Positions 51,511 to 60,641 of a stretch of DNA of 64,000 nucleotides are shown here, one piece after another. The position numbers were made by a program, and so were the translations under genes. Source of the DNA: JAAUTY01 sp964397305 (GTDB taxonomy: Bacteria > Cyanobacteriota > Cyanobacteriia > Cyanobacteriales > Spirulinaceae); contig CAYNIP010000023.1 of NCBI GenBank assembly GCA_964397305.1, positions 1-64,000 on the forward strand, in the 5' to 3' direction. The first letter of the stretch is position 1. Every line of letters begins with the position of its first letter. The notes beneath the pieces were generated by a model, which saw only the letters and a list, made by a program, of their open reading frames with translations, was not told the DNA's origin and ran no database searches.

Positions 51511-53928
51511 TCAAGCGGTCAAGGTCGGGAGCCGCGATCGCCCGGAGGCCTGAGTCGAATCCCCCGGCTCACCTGCCGTTCCGGCCTGAGCGTGCAGGAC
51601 CACCTGCCCCGCCGCGTCCACCGTAACCTGCACGGTCTGCCCGCCTTGGACCCGGCCGGCGAGCAGGGCCTCCGTGAGGGGATCAGCGAGCAGGCGGGTC
51701 AGAGCCCGTCCTACGGAACGGGCCCCCGAAGGGGGATCGTAGCCTTGGTTCACGAGCTGGGCTGTGAAGGCGGCGCTGACCTCGAGGGTTAAACCCTCCT
51801 CCAGGAGCAGGCGATCGCGCCAATCCCGTAGCAGCCGCTCCGCAATCTGGCCGATCTCAGTCCGGCTCAGGGGCTGGAAGAGGATGATCTCGTCCAAGCG
51901 GTTGAGAAACTCCGGCTGAAAATGCTGCTTCAGGTCGGCATGGACCTGGGCCTGGAGGTGCTGGGAGGCCTCCTTAGTCCTGGGATCGGCGCGATGGAAC
52001 CCCAGGCCTCGTCCGCCTTGGGCGATCGCCCGCGAGCCCAGGTTGGAGGTCATCACAATCAGCGCATTCCGGAAGCTGACCCGGCGACCCTGGCTGTCGG
52101 TCAATTGCCCCTCTTCCAGAACGTGCAGCAGTAAATTGAGCACAGCCGGGTGGGCCTTTTCGATGTCCTCGAGCAGCACCAACGCAGAGGGCCGCCGCCG
52201 GATCGCCGCCGTGAGTTGGCCGCCCTCCTCGTGACCTCGATAGCCCGGCGGCACACCGATGAGCTTCGCCACCGCGGCCGGCTCCTGGTACTCGGACATA
52301 TCCAGGCGCATCAGGGCCGCCTCAGAACCAAACAGGAAGGTTGCGAGGGCTTGAGCCAGCGCTGTTTTCCCCACCCCGGTGGGGCCCGTGAAGAGGAAGC
52401 TGCCCCGGGGCCGGTGGGGATCGTGCAACCCCACCCGCGCTCGCCGTACCGCCCGCGCGACCGCTTGCACGGCGGCCGCTTGCCCGATCAGGCGTTCTTG
52501 CAGGGCGGCCTCAAGGTGCAGGAGCAACTCGGATTCCGGCTCGGTGAGCTTCGTAACGGGCACGCCCGTCCAACTCGTAACGATCTGGGCCACGTCGTCG
52601 GCGGTGACTTCAGTGGGAGTCCCGGACGCGGACGGGGATCGCAGCGATCGCCGCACCCGTACCCGCGAACCAGCCTCATCGATCAGGTCGATGGCCTTGT
52701 CGGGCAGGCGGCGTTCGGGAATGTAGTGCTGGGCTAGGGTGGCGGCTGCCTCCAAGGCGGCGGTGGTCATCGTGACGCGGTGATGGGCCTCGTAGCGGGG
52801 GCGCAGGCCGTGGAGAATCGCGATCGTCTCAGGGACGGTGGGTTCTCCAACCCAAACGGGCTGGAAGCGGCGCGCTAGGGCAGCGTCCGACTCGATCTGC
52901 TGGCGATACTCCTCGCTGGTGGTCGTGCCCAAGCACTGCAACTCACCCCGGGCGAGGGCGGGCTTGAGCACATTAGCGGCGTCCAGGGGGCCGCCCCGGC
53001 CCCCGGCCCCGACCAGCGTGTGGATTTCGTCGATCACCAGGATGATGTTGCCGGCCTGGCGGACTTCGGCCAGGATGCTGTGCAGCCGCGCCTCAAACTC
53101 GCCGCGAAACTGTGTGCCGGCTAGCAGGGCGGCCAGATCCAGGCTCACTACTTGCTGATCCAGGAGGGCGTCGGGAACTGCCCCGGCGACGATGCGCTGG
53201 GCCAGGCCGACGGCGATCGCGCTCTTGCCGACCCCGGGTTCCCCGACCAAAAGGGGGTTATTCTTCGTGCGGCGACCGAGAATGTGCAAGACCCGCTGGA
53301 CCTCGCGCTCCCGCCCCACCAGAGGATCGAGGCGGCCCAGGGCGGCTTGCTCCGTCAGATTGAGGCTGAACTGGGCCAAGCATGGGGGCGGGGCCAGCCA
53401 GTCCAGCTCGAAGGGCGATCGCGTCGCCTCGAGAGTCTCCGCCCCCAACTCTGGCGGCGGGTCCGCAAAGAGAGCGAACAAATCCAATTCGTCCCCAGCC
53501 ATGAGGTGGTGCTCAAGGTCTGCACAGAGTTGCCTAAGATCAATGCCCTGTATGTCTAAGATCCGAGCGGCGACGCTCTCCGCATCGCGGGCGATCGCCA
53601 GGAGCAGGTGCTCGGTGCCCACATAGGCCTGGCCGCCCTGGCGGGCCTCGACAAAGGCTTGCTCAAAGATTTGTTGGGCGCGGGGGGTGAAGGGCGTGTT
53701 GGTCGTCGTGCGATAGAGGCCGCGGCCGATGAGTTGATCCGTGACCTGGCGCAGAGCCGCGAGGGTCAAGCCCGCTGCTTGCAGCACTTGAGCGGCGATC
53801 GCCTGTCCTTCCGCGAGCAGCCCAAGGAGCAAGTGCTCTGTCCCCGCCAAGGCATGGCCGGAGTGGTGAGCCTCTTCCTGGGCCAGCATGATCGCTTTGA
53901 GGGCGGGATGGGCAAAGTATTCAAACAT
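51511..53928 (-). CDS. ClpC-like AAA+ unfoldase lacking the middle domain
   Basis: An 805-residue Hsp100 protein. Residues 1-140 are two Clp N repeats (AGTEHLLLGLLAE and VGTEHLLLAIARD). AAA1 has Walker A GEPGVGKS (229-236) and Walker B ILVIDEIHTL; AAA2 has Walker A GPTGVGKT (515-522). Between them EAGSRVRVRRSLRSPSASG leads at once to EVTADDVAQIVTSWTGVPVT, so the coiled-coil/UVR middle domain of ClpC is absent. Walker B of AAA2 reads VLLEDIEKAH, where the family has VLFDEIEKAH. A GRGLGFHR loop may dock ClpP. It should unfold proteins for ClpP, but without the usual adaptor-dependent control. Confidence 0.85.
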   Translation of the reverse strand: MFEYFAHPALKAIMLAQEEAHHSGHALAGTEHLLLGLLAEGQAIAAQVLQAAGLTLAALRQVTDQLIGRGLYRTTTNTPFTPRAQQIFEQAFVEARQGGQAYVGTEHLLLAIARDAESVAARILDIQGIDLRQLCADLEHHLMAGDELDLFALFADPPPELGAETLEATRSPFELDWLAPPPCLAQFSLNLTEQAALGRLDPLVGREREVQRVLHILGRRTKNNPLLVGEPGVGKSAIAVGLAQRIVAGAVPDALLDQQVVSLDLAALLAGTQFRGEFEARLHSILAEVRQAGNIILVIDEIHTLVGAGGRGGPLDAANVLKPALARGELQCLGTTTSEEYRQQIESDAALARRFQPVWVGEPTVPETIAILHGLRPRYEAHHRVTMTTAALEAAATLAQHYIPERRLPDKAIDLIDEAGSRVRVRRSLRSPSASGTPTEVTADDVAQIVTSWTGVPVTKLTEPESELLLHLEAALQERLIGQAAAVQAVARAVRRARVGLHDPHRPRGSFLFTGPTGVGKTALAQALATFLFGSEAALMRLDMSEYQEPAAVAKLIGVPPGYRGHEEGGQLTAAIRRRPSALVLLEDIEKAHPAVLNLLLHVLEEGQLTDSQGRRVSFRNALIVMTSNLGSRAIAQGGRGLGFHRADPRTKEASQHLQAQVHADLKQHFQPEFLNRLDEIILFQPLSRTEIGQIAERLLRDWRDRLLLEEGLTLEVSAAFTAQLVNQGYDPPSGARSVGRALTRLLADPLTEALLAGRVQGGQTVQVTVDAAGQVVLHAQAGTAGEPGDSTQASGRSRLPTLTA

Positions 53929-54235
53929 GGCGGGGCAAAGAGCGCTGAGGGTATGCTTTTTCGACTTCTGTATCCAGCTTAACGATTCCGGACGCTGTGT
54001 CCCCCGTCACGATAACCGTCTTGGGGGGGAGTCGTGCCAGCTCGGTCCGGAAAATTGGCTGCCCGATCCCCGATCACTGCATAGGTTCCTATCCCTGGGA
54101 ACTAAAGCTCGGTAGAATCAATGGCATAATCCGAGTACTTACGCATATTTACGGATAGAGCTGACTCGTTGCTGAGTCATTTACAGCCCCTGTCCAACCG
54201 CGACTGTCCCTGTTTAGCAACTTGTCAACCGACCG
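53929..54235. other. Divergent intergenic region upstream of the ClpC-like gene
   Basis: This holds promoters for the ClpC-like gene and the small gene at 54236. GCATAATC near 54124 contains a possible -10, and TACTTACGCATATTTACGGA at 54135-54154 is AT-rich. No gene is seen. Confidence 0.4.
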
Positions 54236-54649
54236 ATGGCTTCTTCCTCGTCCTCAATGCTTGACCGCGATCGCCTCGTGGCCCTTGCCCGCAACGGAAA
54301 CGGTCGCGCCCTAGCGTACCTGTTCCAGCAGGCCCTGCATCCCCGCCGCCTCGCCGTCGTCAAAACTCGCTATGCCCAAGGAACCTTGCGGCTGTTGGTG
54401 GAATCGGTGGATGGCGTCGCGCCGCCGGAGGTCTTCAAGCTCCTGCGCCTGGTCCTCACCCGCCATAACATCCAAGCCGTGAGGCAGCTCAAGGTCTATG
54501 CCCGTCGCCGCCACCAGGCCGGCCTGGACTGGGTTCACACCCTAACGCTCCGGGCCCGGCCGCGGCCGCCCCTGCACCCCCTCAACCTCTCGCCAGCAGA
54601 AAGAAATGTTAACTTCCTCAAAAAGGTCGAGTTTCCCCAGGCTGAGTAG
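54236..54649 (+). CDS. Conserved protein of unknown function
   Basis: A 137-residue basic protein. The N-terminal MASSSSSMLDRDRLVALARN leads into an alpha/beta stretch (GRALAYLFQQALHPRRLAVV, TLRLLVESVDG, HNIQAVRQLKVYARRRHQAG) and a Pro/Arg-rich tail. I recognise no family or catalytic motif. There is no signal peptide. It is convergent with the principal sigma gene. Confidence 0.55.
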   Translation: MASSSSSMLDRDRLVALARNGNGRALAYLFQQALHPRRLAVVKTRYAQGTLRLLVESVDGVAPPEVFKLLRLVLTRHNIQAVRQLKVYARRRHQAGLDWVHTLTLRARPRPPLHPLNLSPAERNVNFLKKVEFPQAE

Positions 54650-54767
54650 GGCGACCCCGCCGTGCGCGCGCTCCGAGGGGCTTGGCCAGACCGTGACCCC
54701 GGGCCAAGCCAAAGCCCGGTGGCGGCTTGGCGCTACCGGGCTCGGGCACGGGCTAGACCAGAGGGCG

Positions 54768-55883
54768 CTAGCGAATGTATTCTTTCAGGATGCTGTTGCG
54801 GTTGGGGTGGCGCAACTTCCGGAGGGCCTTGGCTTCGATTTGCCGAATCCGTTCCCGCGTGACATTAAAAATCTGGCCGATCTCTTCCAGGGTTTTCATG
54901 CGACCGTCATCCAGGCCGTAGCGCAGACGCAACACATCGCGCTCCCGGGGGCTGAGGGTATCGAGCACGCTCTCCAAGTCTTCACGCAGCAGGCTCTTCG
55001 AGACTTGATCCTCAGGGGTTTCGCCATCGGCTTCGATGAAGTCCCCCAGACGAGAATCTTCTTCTTTGCCGATCGGGGTTTCCAGGGAGATCGGCAACTG
55101 CGCCGACTTGGCGATGAAGCGGAGCTTCTCGATTGTCATCTCCATGCGTGTGGCGATCTCTTCTTCGGTCGGCTTGCGCCCCATTTCCTGGGAGAGGATC
55201 TTGGTGGTTTTCTTGATCCGGGAGATGGTTTCGTAGAGGTGGACCGGCAGGCGGATGGTGCGCGACTGGTCGGCGATCGCCCGCGTGATCGCTTGGCGAA
55301 TCCACCAGGTTGCATAGGTGGAGAACTTGTAGCCCTTGGCGTGGTCGAATTTTTCGGCGGCGCGAATCAAACCCAGGGAGCCTTCCTGAATCAGGTCTTG
55401 GAAGGAGAGACCGCGATTCATGTACTTCTTGGCGATCGACACCACGAGGCGCAGGTTCGACTGCACCATCTTGTCCTTCGCGCGGCGACCGATGAACAGG
55501 CGACGACGGAACTCGGACAGCTCCATCTTCACCTCTTTTGCCCACTCGGCATCGGTCGGCTCACAGCCGAGCTTGCCCATCAGGCGCTCGCGCACCCGTT
55601 CAAACTCCAGCAGTTCGGCAATTTTGCGCGCCAGCTCAATTTCCTCTTCAGCCCGCAGCAAGCGAATGCGGCCGATCTCTTGGAGATAAATCCGGATCGA
55701 GTCCTCAGTGTAGGGCTTCTTCTTCGCCTGCTCGCGGCGGCGCGCGGCAGTGGTCTTGGACTCGCGGCTACCCTCCGCGGCAGCTCCATCGTCGTCAGCC
55801 GCGCGTTCGACATCTTCATCTAGCAACAGCTCCACTTCACTGGGCGGTGCGATCGTGGCGATATCGTAATTCGTTTGGGTCAT
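54768..55883 (-). CDS. rpoD: Principal RNA polymerase sigma factor (SigA/RpoD)
   Basis: A 371-residue group 1 sigma factor. After an acidic N-terminus (LLLDEDVERAADDDG) comes region 1.2 (EDSIRIYLQEIGRIRLLRAE), region 2 (NLRLVVSIAKKYMNRGLSFQ and KGYKFSTYATWWIRQAITRA), region 3 (HLYETISRIKKTTKILSQEM) and region 4.2 (NVTRERIRQIEAKALRKLRH). It directs transcription of housekeeping genes. It is longer at the N-terminus than the group 2 sigma at 28627 and differs in region 2.1. A 620-base upstream region without genes suggests a long or multiple promoter, as usual for rpoD1 in cyanobacteria. Confidence 0.95.
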   Translation of the reverse strand: MTQTNYDIATIAPPSEVELLLDEDVERAADDDGAAAEGSRESKTTAARRREQAKKKPYTEDSIRIYLQEIGRIRLLRAEEEIELARKIAELLEFERVRERLMGKLGCEPTDAEWAKEVKMELSEFRRRLFIGRRAKDKMVQSNLRLVVSIAKKYMNRGLSFQDLIQEGSLGLIRAAEKFDHAKGYKFSTYATWWIRQAITRAIADQSRTIRLPVHLYETISRIKKTTKILSQEMGRKPTEEEIATRMEMTIEKLRFIAKSAQLPISLETPIGKEEDSRLGDFIEADGETPEDQVSKSLLREDLESVLDTLSPRERDVLRLRYGLDDGRMKTLEEIGQIFNVTRERIRQIEAKALRKLRHPNRNSILKEYIR

Positions 55884-56502
55884 GCCGTTTTCCTCTTGCT
55901 CCTTCAGTTACAGACCAAAACACTGGCCACAGGCTCAGCGCAAACACAGGGCGCTACTCAGAGAGCATCGCCTTGCTGAATACAACCTGTTCGTTTGCCT
56001 CGCATTTCTTAAAGTACCGCAGAGCTAAACTGGGGTAAGGGCGAAAGCCGCCCCTGGAGTCAGTTTCGCCGGGTTTTCGGGCCAGCAAATCGCTGAAAAC
56101 CTCTCCGATTGTAACCTCTCCCTCTGAGATATGGGGATCGTCCCCCAACAATTTAGTTCGCTTTGCTACCAAAAGGATGGCCCCTGGGCAGACGAACCAG
56201 CCTGGTCCCCGTCGCTAACCGCTATTGCGGGTGATCCGGTCGCCTCAACTGCACCTCAGAATTGCAAGGGATAAGCGTCACTTACGGCAGGGCTCGCGCT
56301 CGCTGTCCGCCATTTTAGTGAATCCTGGGCCGAATGGGCGGATGCAGTGTTAAAAATTCCTGCCAGAGAGTATTGCTCCGGGGACAACTCAGCCATAGTA
56401 CCCGCTGCACGGTGAGCTACTTTAGAAGGATGGGTTGGGCGGTGACTGGGACTGGTCCAGGCTTCCTGCACCCACTGTCGAGCCGACCTTCTCCCCGGTG
56501 CT
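55884..56502. other. Upstream region of the principal sigma gene
   Basis: About 620 bases between divergent genes. No open frame has family similarity. AT-rich segments near 55965-56020 and 56100-56170 could hold rpoD promoters. GGTGCTATGCT at 56499-56509 overlaps the start of the lipoprotein gene and resembles an extended -10 by chance or design. Confidence 0.4.
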
Positions 56503-57885
56503 ATGCTCCCTCCTTCCTTACTGCGACGGTTTTATGTAGCTGGCTGCTGTCTCTTGGTCGGTTGTGCCGGCTGGCCCCTCGCGGAGCAAGCACCGCTGGA
56601 GCCGAGGCCGGACCGTAGCCAGCCGACAGCGACGGCCGGCCAGGATTGTGAGCCTCGGTCGCCCCTGGCGCGGGCGATCGCCCAGGCCGAAGTCGCGGCC
56701 GCACAATCCCAAACAGCGGCGACGGCGGCGGACTGGAACGCGGCGGCGATCGCCTGGATGCAGGCGATCACCACCCTGCAAACCGTGCCCCTGAACAGCC
56801 CCCAGCGGACCTTTGCCCTCAAAAAAGTCGCTGAGTACGAGCGCAATCTCGCGGTTGCTCAGCAGCGGGCCGCCGTGGCCACGGACCCGCTGCCCTTTCC
56901 CAGCTTTGGCAGCCAGTTTCTGGATGAACAGTTGCGCCTCTTTCTCTCGGTGAATGCGGTCCTGGGGCCGCCCGAAGTCTTAATTGTCGGCAGCTCCCGG
57001 GCCCTTCAGGGCGTTGACCCGCGCCAACTCCAAGCAGCACGCCGCCAACAGGGGGAGGCGAGCTTGCGGATCTTTAACTTTGGGGTTAATGGGGCCACGG
57101 CTCAGACCGTGGATTTTCTAGTCCGGGAATTGTTGACCCCGGAGCAAGCGCCAGCGCTCATTCTCTGGGCCGATGGCGCCCGGGCCCTGAATAGCGGCCG
57201 CCCCGATCGCACTCAGGCGGCGATCGCCAGCTCCCCTGGCTACGCTGCCCTGGCCCAAGACCAACGCCCCACCTTGCCCCCGGCTCCGGCCGGGGACGCT
57301 CCTGACTGTCCTCCCCCGACCTCGGCTGCAACGACCCTCTGGGAGTTGGGCCTCGCCCGCTGGTGGCCGGGGGCGCGCCTGGCTTGGGCTGCGGATGTCC
57401 GGGCGATTGATGCCTACGGCTTTTTGGCGGTGGGCGATCGCTTTGATCCGAACGTTTACTATCAGCGCTTCCCTCGGGTCGCGGGTCGCTACGATGGCGA
57501 CTACCAGGATCTCAACTTCGGCGGCGTCCAACAGGCCGCCCTGATGCGGCTGGTGCAATACACGCGCTCGCGCCAGATCCCGCTGGTCTTTGTCAATCTG
57601 CCCCTCAGCGAGGATTACCTAGACCGGACGCGCGCCGAGGCAGAGGTGGAGTTCCGCGCCTTCATGGAGCAGCAGGCCCAGGCCTTGGGGTTCCAGTTCC
57701 TGGATTGGGGGGGACAGTGGCGCGATCGCCCCGAGTTCTTCGCCGATCCCAGCCACCTCAACCGAGCCGGAGCCGCGGTGATCGCGTCGCAACTGGCCGC
57801 CACCCCCGACCTCCCCTGGCCGAGGCCAGCCCCGCCACCCCCACCGAACCCAGACGTAACGCTGCCACCACCGCCGGGGGAGTAG
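56503..57885 (+). CDS. SGNH-hydrolase-like lipoprotein (DUF1574-like)
   Basis: A 460-residue protein. The N-terminus (MLPPSLLRRFYVAGCCLLVG then CAG) is a lipoprotein signal with Cys near residue 21. A helical segment with AEVAAAQSQTAATAADWNAA leads to an SGNH-like fold: EVLIVGSSRALQGVDPRQLQ (block I serine), FNFGVNGATAQTVDF and, near the end, FFADPSHLNRAGAAVIASQL (block V Asp-X-X-His). It ends in a Pro-rich tail. SGNH-fold proteins of this kind are esterases or acetyltransferases of surface polysaccharides; the substrate here is unknown. Confidence 0.72.
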   Translation: MLPPSLLRRFYVAGCCLLVGCAGWPLAEQAPLEPRPDRSQPTATAGQDCEPRSPLARAIAQAEVAAAQSQTAATAADWNAAAIAWMQAITTLQTVPLNSPQRTFALKKVAEYERNLAVAQQRAAVATDPLPFPSFGSQFLDEQLRLFLSVNAVLGPPEVLIVGSSRALQGVDPRQLQAARRQQGEASLRIFNFGVNGATAQTVDFLVRELLTPEQAPALILWADGARALNSGRPDRTQAAIASSPGYAALAQDQRPTLPPAPAGDAPDCPPPTSAATTLWELGLARWWPGARLAWAADVRAIDAYGFLAVGDRFDPNVYYQRFPRVAGRYDGDYQDLNFGGVQQAALMRLVQYTRSRQIPLVFVNLPLSEDYLDRTRAEAEVEFRAFMEQQAQALGFQFLDWGGQWRDRPEFFADPSHLNRAGAAVIASQLAATPDLPWPRPAPPPPPNPDVTLPPPPGE

Positions 57886-58039
57886 GGAAAACTAGCACGC
57901 TCTCAGGACCAAAGCGCCCCGCCCCTTGACGAGAGGGTACGTCTCGCTTAGGAAACCCCCCTTCGCCCTACTGGAGAGAACGGGCCGGGGGCTGTCGGCG
58001 CGCAGCGGGGGCAAACTTGCACAACTGAGCAGCATCCAT

Positions 58040-58393
58040 TTACGGGCGACCCAGTTCAACATCTCGAATCTTCGCTACCCCCTGTTCCGAGGTGACAACA
58101 AGGGTGACGCCCTCGCTATAGACATCGCCACCAATGCTCACGTAGACCCAGCCTAGATCAGACGATTGCTGACCCGGCCAAGTGGTCCTACTTTGAACTA
58201 CCTCAATCGGGCCAATCACACTCCAGGCAAGCGGTACGATGCTTTCAAAAGCAGCCTGCAAGTGTTCAACTGTATTCCATTGACGGTAGGCCTGGCTCGT
58301 TAATGCGTAGGCCTCCCGGTATTGGCGCTCTGCGAGTAACTTGGCAAACTCTAAGGCAATTCCCCGGTAGTCTGACAGGTCCCAAGTCTGCAC
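58040..58393 (-). CDS. Small protein with an NTF2/DUF3887-like pattern, unknown function
   Basis: A 117-residue protein. The N-terminal helical part (FAKLLAERQYREAYALTSQA then YRQWNTVEHLQAAFES) followed by strands (WVYVSIGGDVYSEGVTLVV and KIRDVELGR) fits the shape of NTF2-like DUF3887/DUF4878 proteins, but I cannot confirm the family. The start is GTG at 58393. No signal peptide. The surrounding region is rich in repeats. Confidence 0.5.
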   Translation of the reverse strand: MQTWDLSDYRGIALEFAKLLAERQYREAYALTSQAYRQWNTVEHLQAAFESIVPLAWSVIGPIEVVQSRTTWPGQQSSDLGWVYVSIGGDVYSEGVTLVVTSEQGVAKIRDVELGRP

Positions 58394-58839
58394 TGCTCAT
58401 TGCTCCGTTGAACAGATGGAATCATTTTAACGGGCCCTGCGCTCCCTGCTCCCGCTCACGGTGCATCTCCCTAGGGCACGATGGTTGCCTTGAGCCAAAA
58501 AAGAAGAAGAGTCCACAACTCCCTTGCTCAGGAGAGCCCGGGGGATTTCCCAACTCGTCTCAACCGGTTGGGAGGGGTTGGGGGCGGGACTCCGGAAGGA
58601 GGCCTCGGGCTTGCCGGCTCCCCGGCTCCTGTCCTGGGAGTCGGGGTTGGGAAGTGGGGGGAAAGCCTGAACCGCAAGGGGTGGACGAAACAAAGTGCGG
58701 CTCCCCTGAAATTTTGAGCGATGGTTCCAGGAGCAGAGTGTAGCCCTCTTCGGGGTTACGGGGCCCCCTCTGCGAGAAGCCGCTGCGGGGGCAAGAGCTG
58801 CGCCCCCGTGGGATACACCCGGAGCGTTTCCCGACTCCC
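58394..58839. other. Repeat-rich intergenic region with a partial GGGTGGACGAAA-family element (copy E)
   Basis: GGTGGACGAAACAAAGTGCG at 58679-58698 and CAGAGTGTAGCCCTCTTCGG at 58733-58752 are, on the minus strand, the right end and the CTACACTCTGCTC part of the family seen complete at 60276-60565. CTCTGCGAGAAGCCGCTGCG at 58768-58787 is an inverted copy of 27960-27979. No gene is supported. Confidence 0.6.
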
Positions 58840-59466
58840 TCACTCTTGAGCATTTTTGCCATAGGCCTCCCAGGCAAGATCCACGAGGCCACTCATGAGC
58901 GCCACCGCCACCACGGCTCCCCCTTTGCGGCCGCTGACGCGAATGTTAGGGACCAGGGAATCTTGCAGCCGCTCCTTGGCAACATCTGCATCCACGAAGC
59001 CGCAGGGCGTCCCAATGACCAAGGCTGGGCGAATTTCTTCTGCTTCGATCAGTTCCACCAGTTCTATCAAAGCGGTCTGGGCCTGGCCAATGACGAAGAT
59101 CGCTTCTGGGTAGCGTTTGGCGAGCGTGTGCAGCCCCCAAGCGGCTTGGGTCTTTTCCTTTTGAGGGCGGGCGATGGTCTCCATGCTGCAATAGACCGGG
59201 TTAGCAAAGGTCTGCTGGATGGCTGGCGCGATCCCCACTTGCACCATCGGCACATCGACCACGATCGTGGTGCGGGCGGCGAGGGCGGCGGCTCCGGCTT
59301 GCAGCGATCGCTCCGAAAAGGCGATCGCCGCGCGATAGTCAAAATCGGCGGTCGCGTAGATCGCACGGCGCACTAGTTCATATTCAGCCGGGGTGAGGAG
59401 GTGTTCGCCAAATTCGCGATCAATCAGGGCTAAGCTTTGCGCGTCCGTCTGGTGCCATTCCATCAT
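58840..59466 (-). CDS. cbiC: Precorrin-8X methylmutase (CbiC/CobH)
   Basis: A 208-residue enzyme that moves the C-11 methyl group to C-12 to give hydrogenobyrinic or cobyrinic acid in corrin synthesis. The family segments TTIVVDVPMVQVGIAP, YPEAIFVIGQAQTALIELVE, PALVIGTPCGFVDADVAKE and IRVSGRKGGAVVAVAL are present. At the site where CobH has its catalytic histidine (VHACG), this protein reads IYATADFDY, with tyrosine. Tandem ATGs at 59461-59466 leave the first residue uncertain. It is a single gene here, without other cob genes. Confidence 0.9.
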   Translation of the reverse strand: MMEWHQTDAQSLALIDREFGEHLLTPAEYELVRRAIYATADFDYRAAIAFSERSLQAGAAALAARTTIVVDVPMVQVGIAPAIQQTFANPVYCSMETIARPQKEKTQAAWGLHTLAKRYPEAIFVIGQAQTALIELVELIEAEEIRPALVIGTPCGFVDADVAKERLQDSLVPNIRVSGRKGGAVVAVALMSGLVDLAWEAYGKNAQE

Positions 59467-59598
59467 GCTGCAAGGGATCGGGTGAGTGTTACTTGAACTT
59501 CACACGACACACCCCGAAAATCAGGAGTGTACAACGAATCGGGACGGCTGCCCATCCCCAGCATCCCGGGCGGCGCGGCCCGCACCCCGCGGCCTTGC

Positions 59599-60243
59599 CT
59601 AGGGAGCCAGCCGTGATCGCTGCCACAGCCCCGCTGCTTCGCGGTCATAGACGAGGCGATCGTGCAGCCGATTGGGCCGCCCCTGCCAAAACTCGATGCG
59701 CTCGGGACAAACCCGGAAGCCACCCCAGTGGGGCGGCCGGGGCACCGCTTTCCCGGCATACTCTTGCTCCAAGGCCTGGAGGCGCTGCTCGAGGACGGCG
59801 CGGCTGGCAATCACTTGGCTCTGGGGCGAGGCCCAGGCCCCCAGTTGAGAGCCCAGGGGTCGGCTTTGGAAGTAGGCATCAGACTCGTCGGCGGCGAGGG
59901 GGGCGATCGCGCCCTCCACGCGCACCTGCCGCTCCAGTTCCGCCCACCAAAACACCAAGGCCGCCTGGGGATTGGCCTCGAGCTGGGCGGCCTTGCGGCT
60001 CTGGTAGTTGGTGTAGAAGACGAAGCCCCGCTCATCGACGCCCTTGAGCAACACCATGCGCGCCGTCACCTGCCCGGTGGGGCTCGCGGTTGCTAGGGTC
60101 ATGGCATTGGGCTCGGGGACTTCGGCGGTGATCGCCTCCTGAAGCCAGCGCTGAAACTGCTGGAAGGGGTCGGCGTCAATTTCACGTTCTAGCAAGCCTG
60201 CACGGGTATAGGCCTTGCGGAGGTCAGCAATCAATCCAGTCAT
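59599..60243 (-). CDS. pdxH: Pyridoxamine 5'-phosphate oxidase
   Basis: A 214-residue FMN enzyme that oxidises pyridoxine or pyridoxamine phosphate to PLP. It starts MTGLIADLRKAYTRAGLLER and has EPNAMTLATASPTGQVTARM then VLLKGVDERGFVFYTNYQSR, the FMN/substrate segments RKAAQLEANPQAALVFWWAE and RQVRVEGAI, and the C-terminal RIEFWQGRPNRLHDR. Length and motifs match the family. It stands just beyond a repeat element at 60276. Confidence 0.94.
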   Translation of the reverse strand: MTGLIADLRKAYTRAGLLEREIDADPFQQFQRWLQEAITAEVPEPNAMTLATASPTGQVTARMVLLKGVDERGFVFYTNYQSRKAAQLEANPQAALVFWWAELERQVRVEGAIAPLAADESDAYFQSRPLGSQLGAWASPQSQVIASRAVLEQRLQALEQEYAGKAVPRPPHWGGFRVCPERIEFWQGRPNRLHDRLVYDREAAGLWQRSRLAP

Positions 60244-60275
60244 CGGGCCTGAGAAACCTTGAACGTTTGGGAGAG

Positions 60276-60565
60276 GGGTGGACGAAAAAAAGCGCCGCTC
60301 CCCTGAATTTTGAGCGATTGCTCAAGAGCAGAGTGTAGCCTCCTTAAGCGTTACGGGACCCTCATCCCCCGCCCCCTTCTCCCAAGCTGGGAGAAGGGGA
60401 GTTAGAAGTCCCTGCTGTGACGGCAACACATACTTCGCGTGAGCCACCCCCGTCTCCCAAGCTGGGAGACGGGGAGTTAGAAGCCCCTCTCCCAACTTGG
60501 GAGAGGGGTTGGGGTGAGGGTTTGGCGAAGGAGTACCAACATCCCGCGCAAAATTTCGTCCACCC
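60276..60565. mobile_element. GGGTGGACGAAA-family MITE (copy D, complete, 290 bp)
   Basis: Both ends read GGGTGGACGAAA inward (left 60276-60287; right is its reverse complement at 60554-60565), and the match extends as far as GCGC on each side. The flanks TTTGGGAGAG (60266-60275) and TTTGGGGGAG (60566-60575) agree at 9 of 10 positions and look like a target duplication. Inside are three hairpins of the type CTCCCAAGCTGGGAG. It has no coding capacity. On the minus strand it has the same order of segments as 17297-17536. Confidence 0.85.
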
Positions 60566-60641
60566 TTTGGGGGAGGCGAGCCGTCAGCACAGACCAACTG
60601 CTGCTACGCTTACGGGAGTGCTGCGTTGCTCGGTGGGACCT

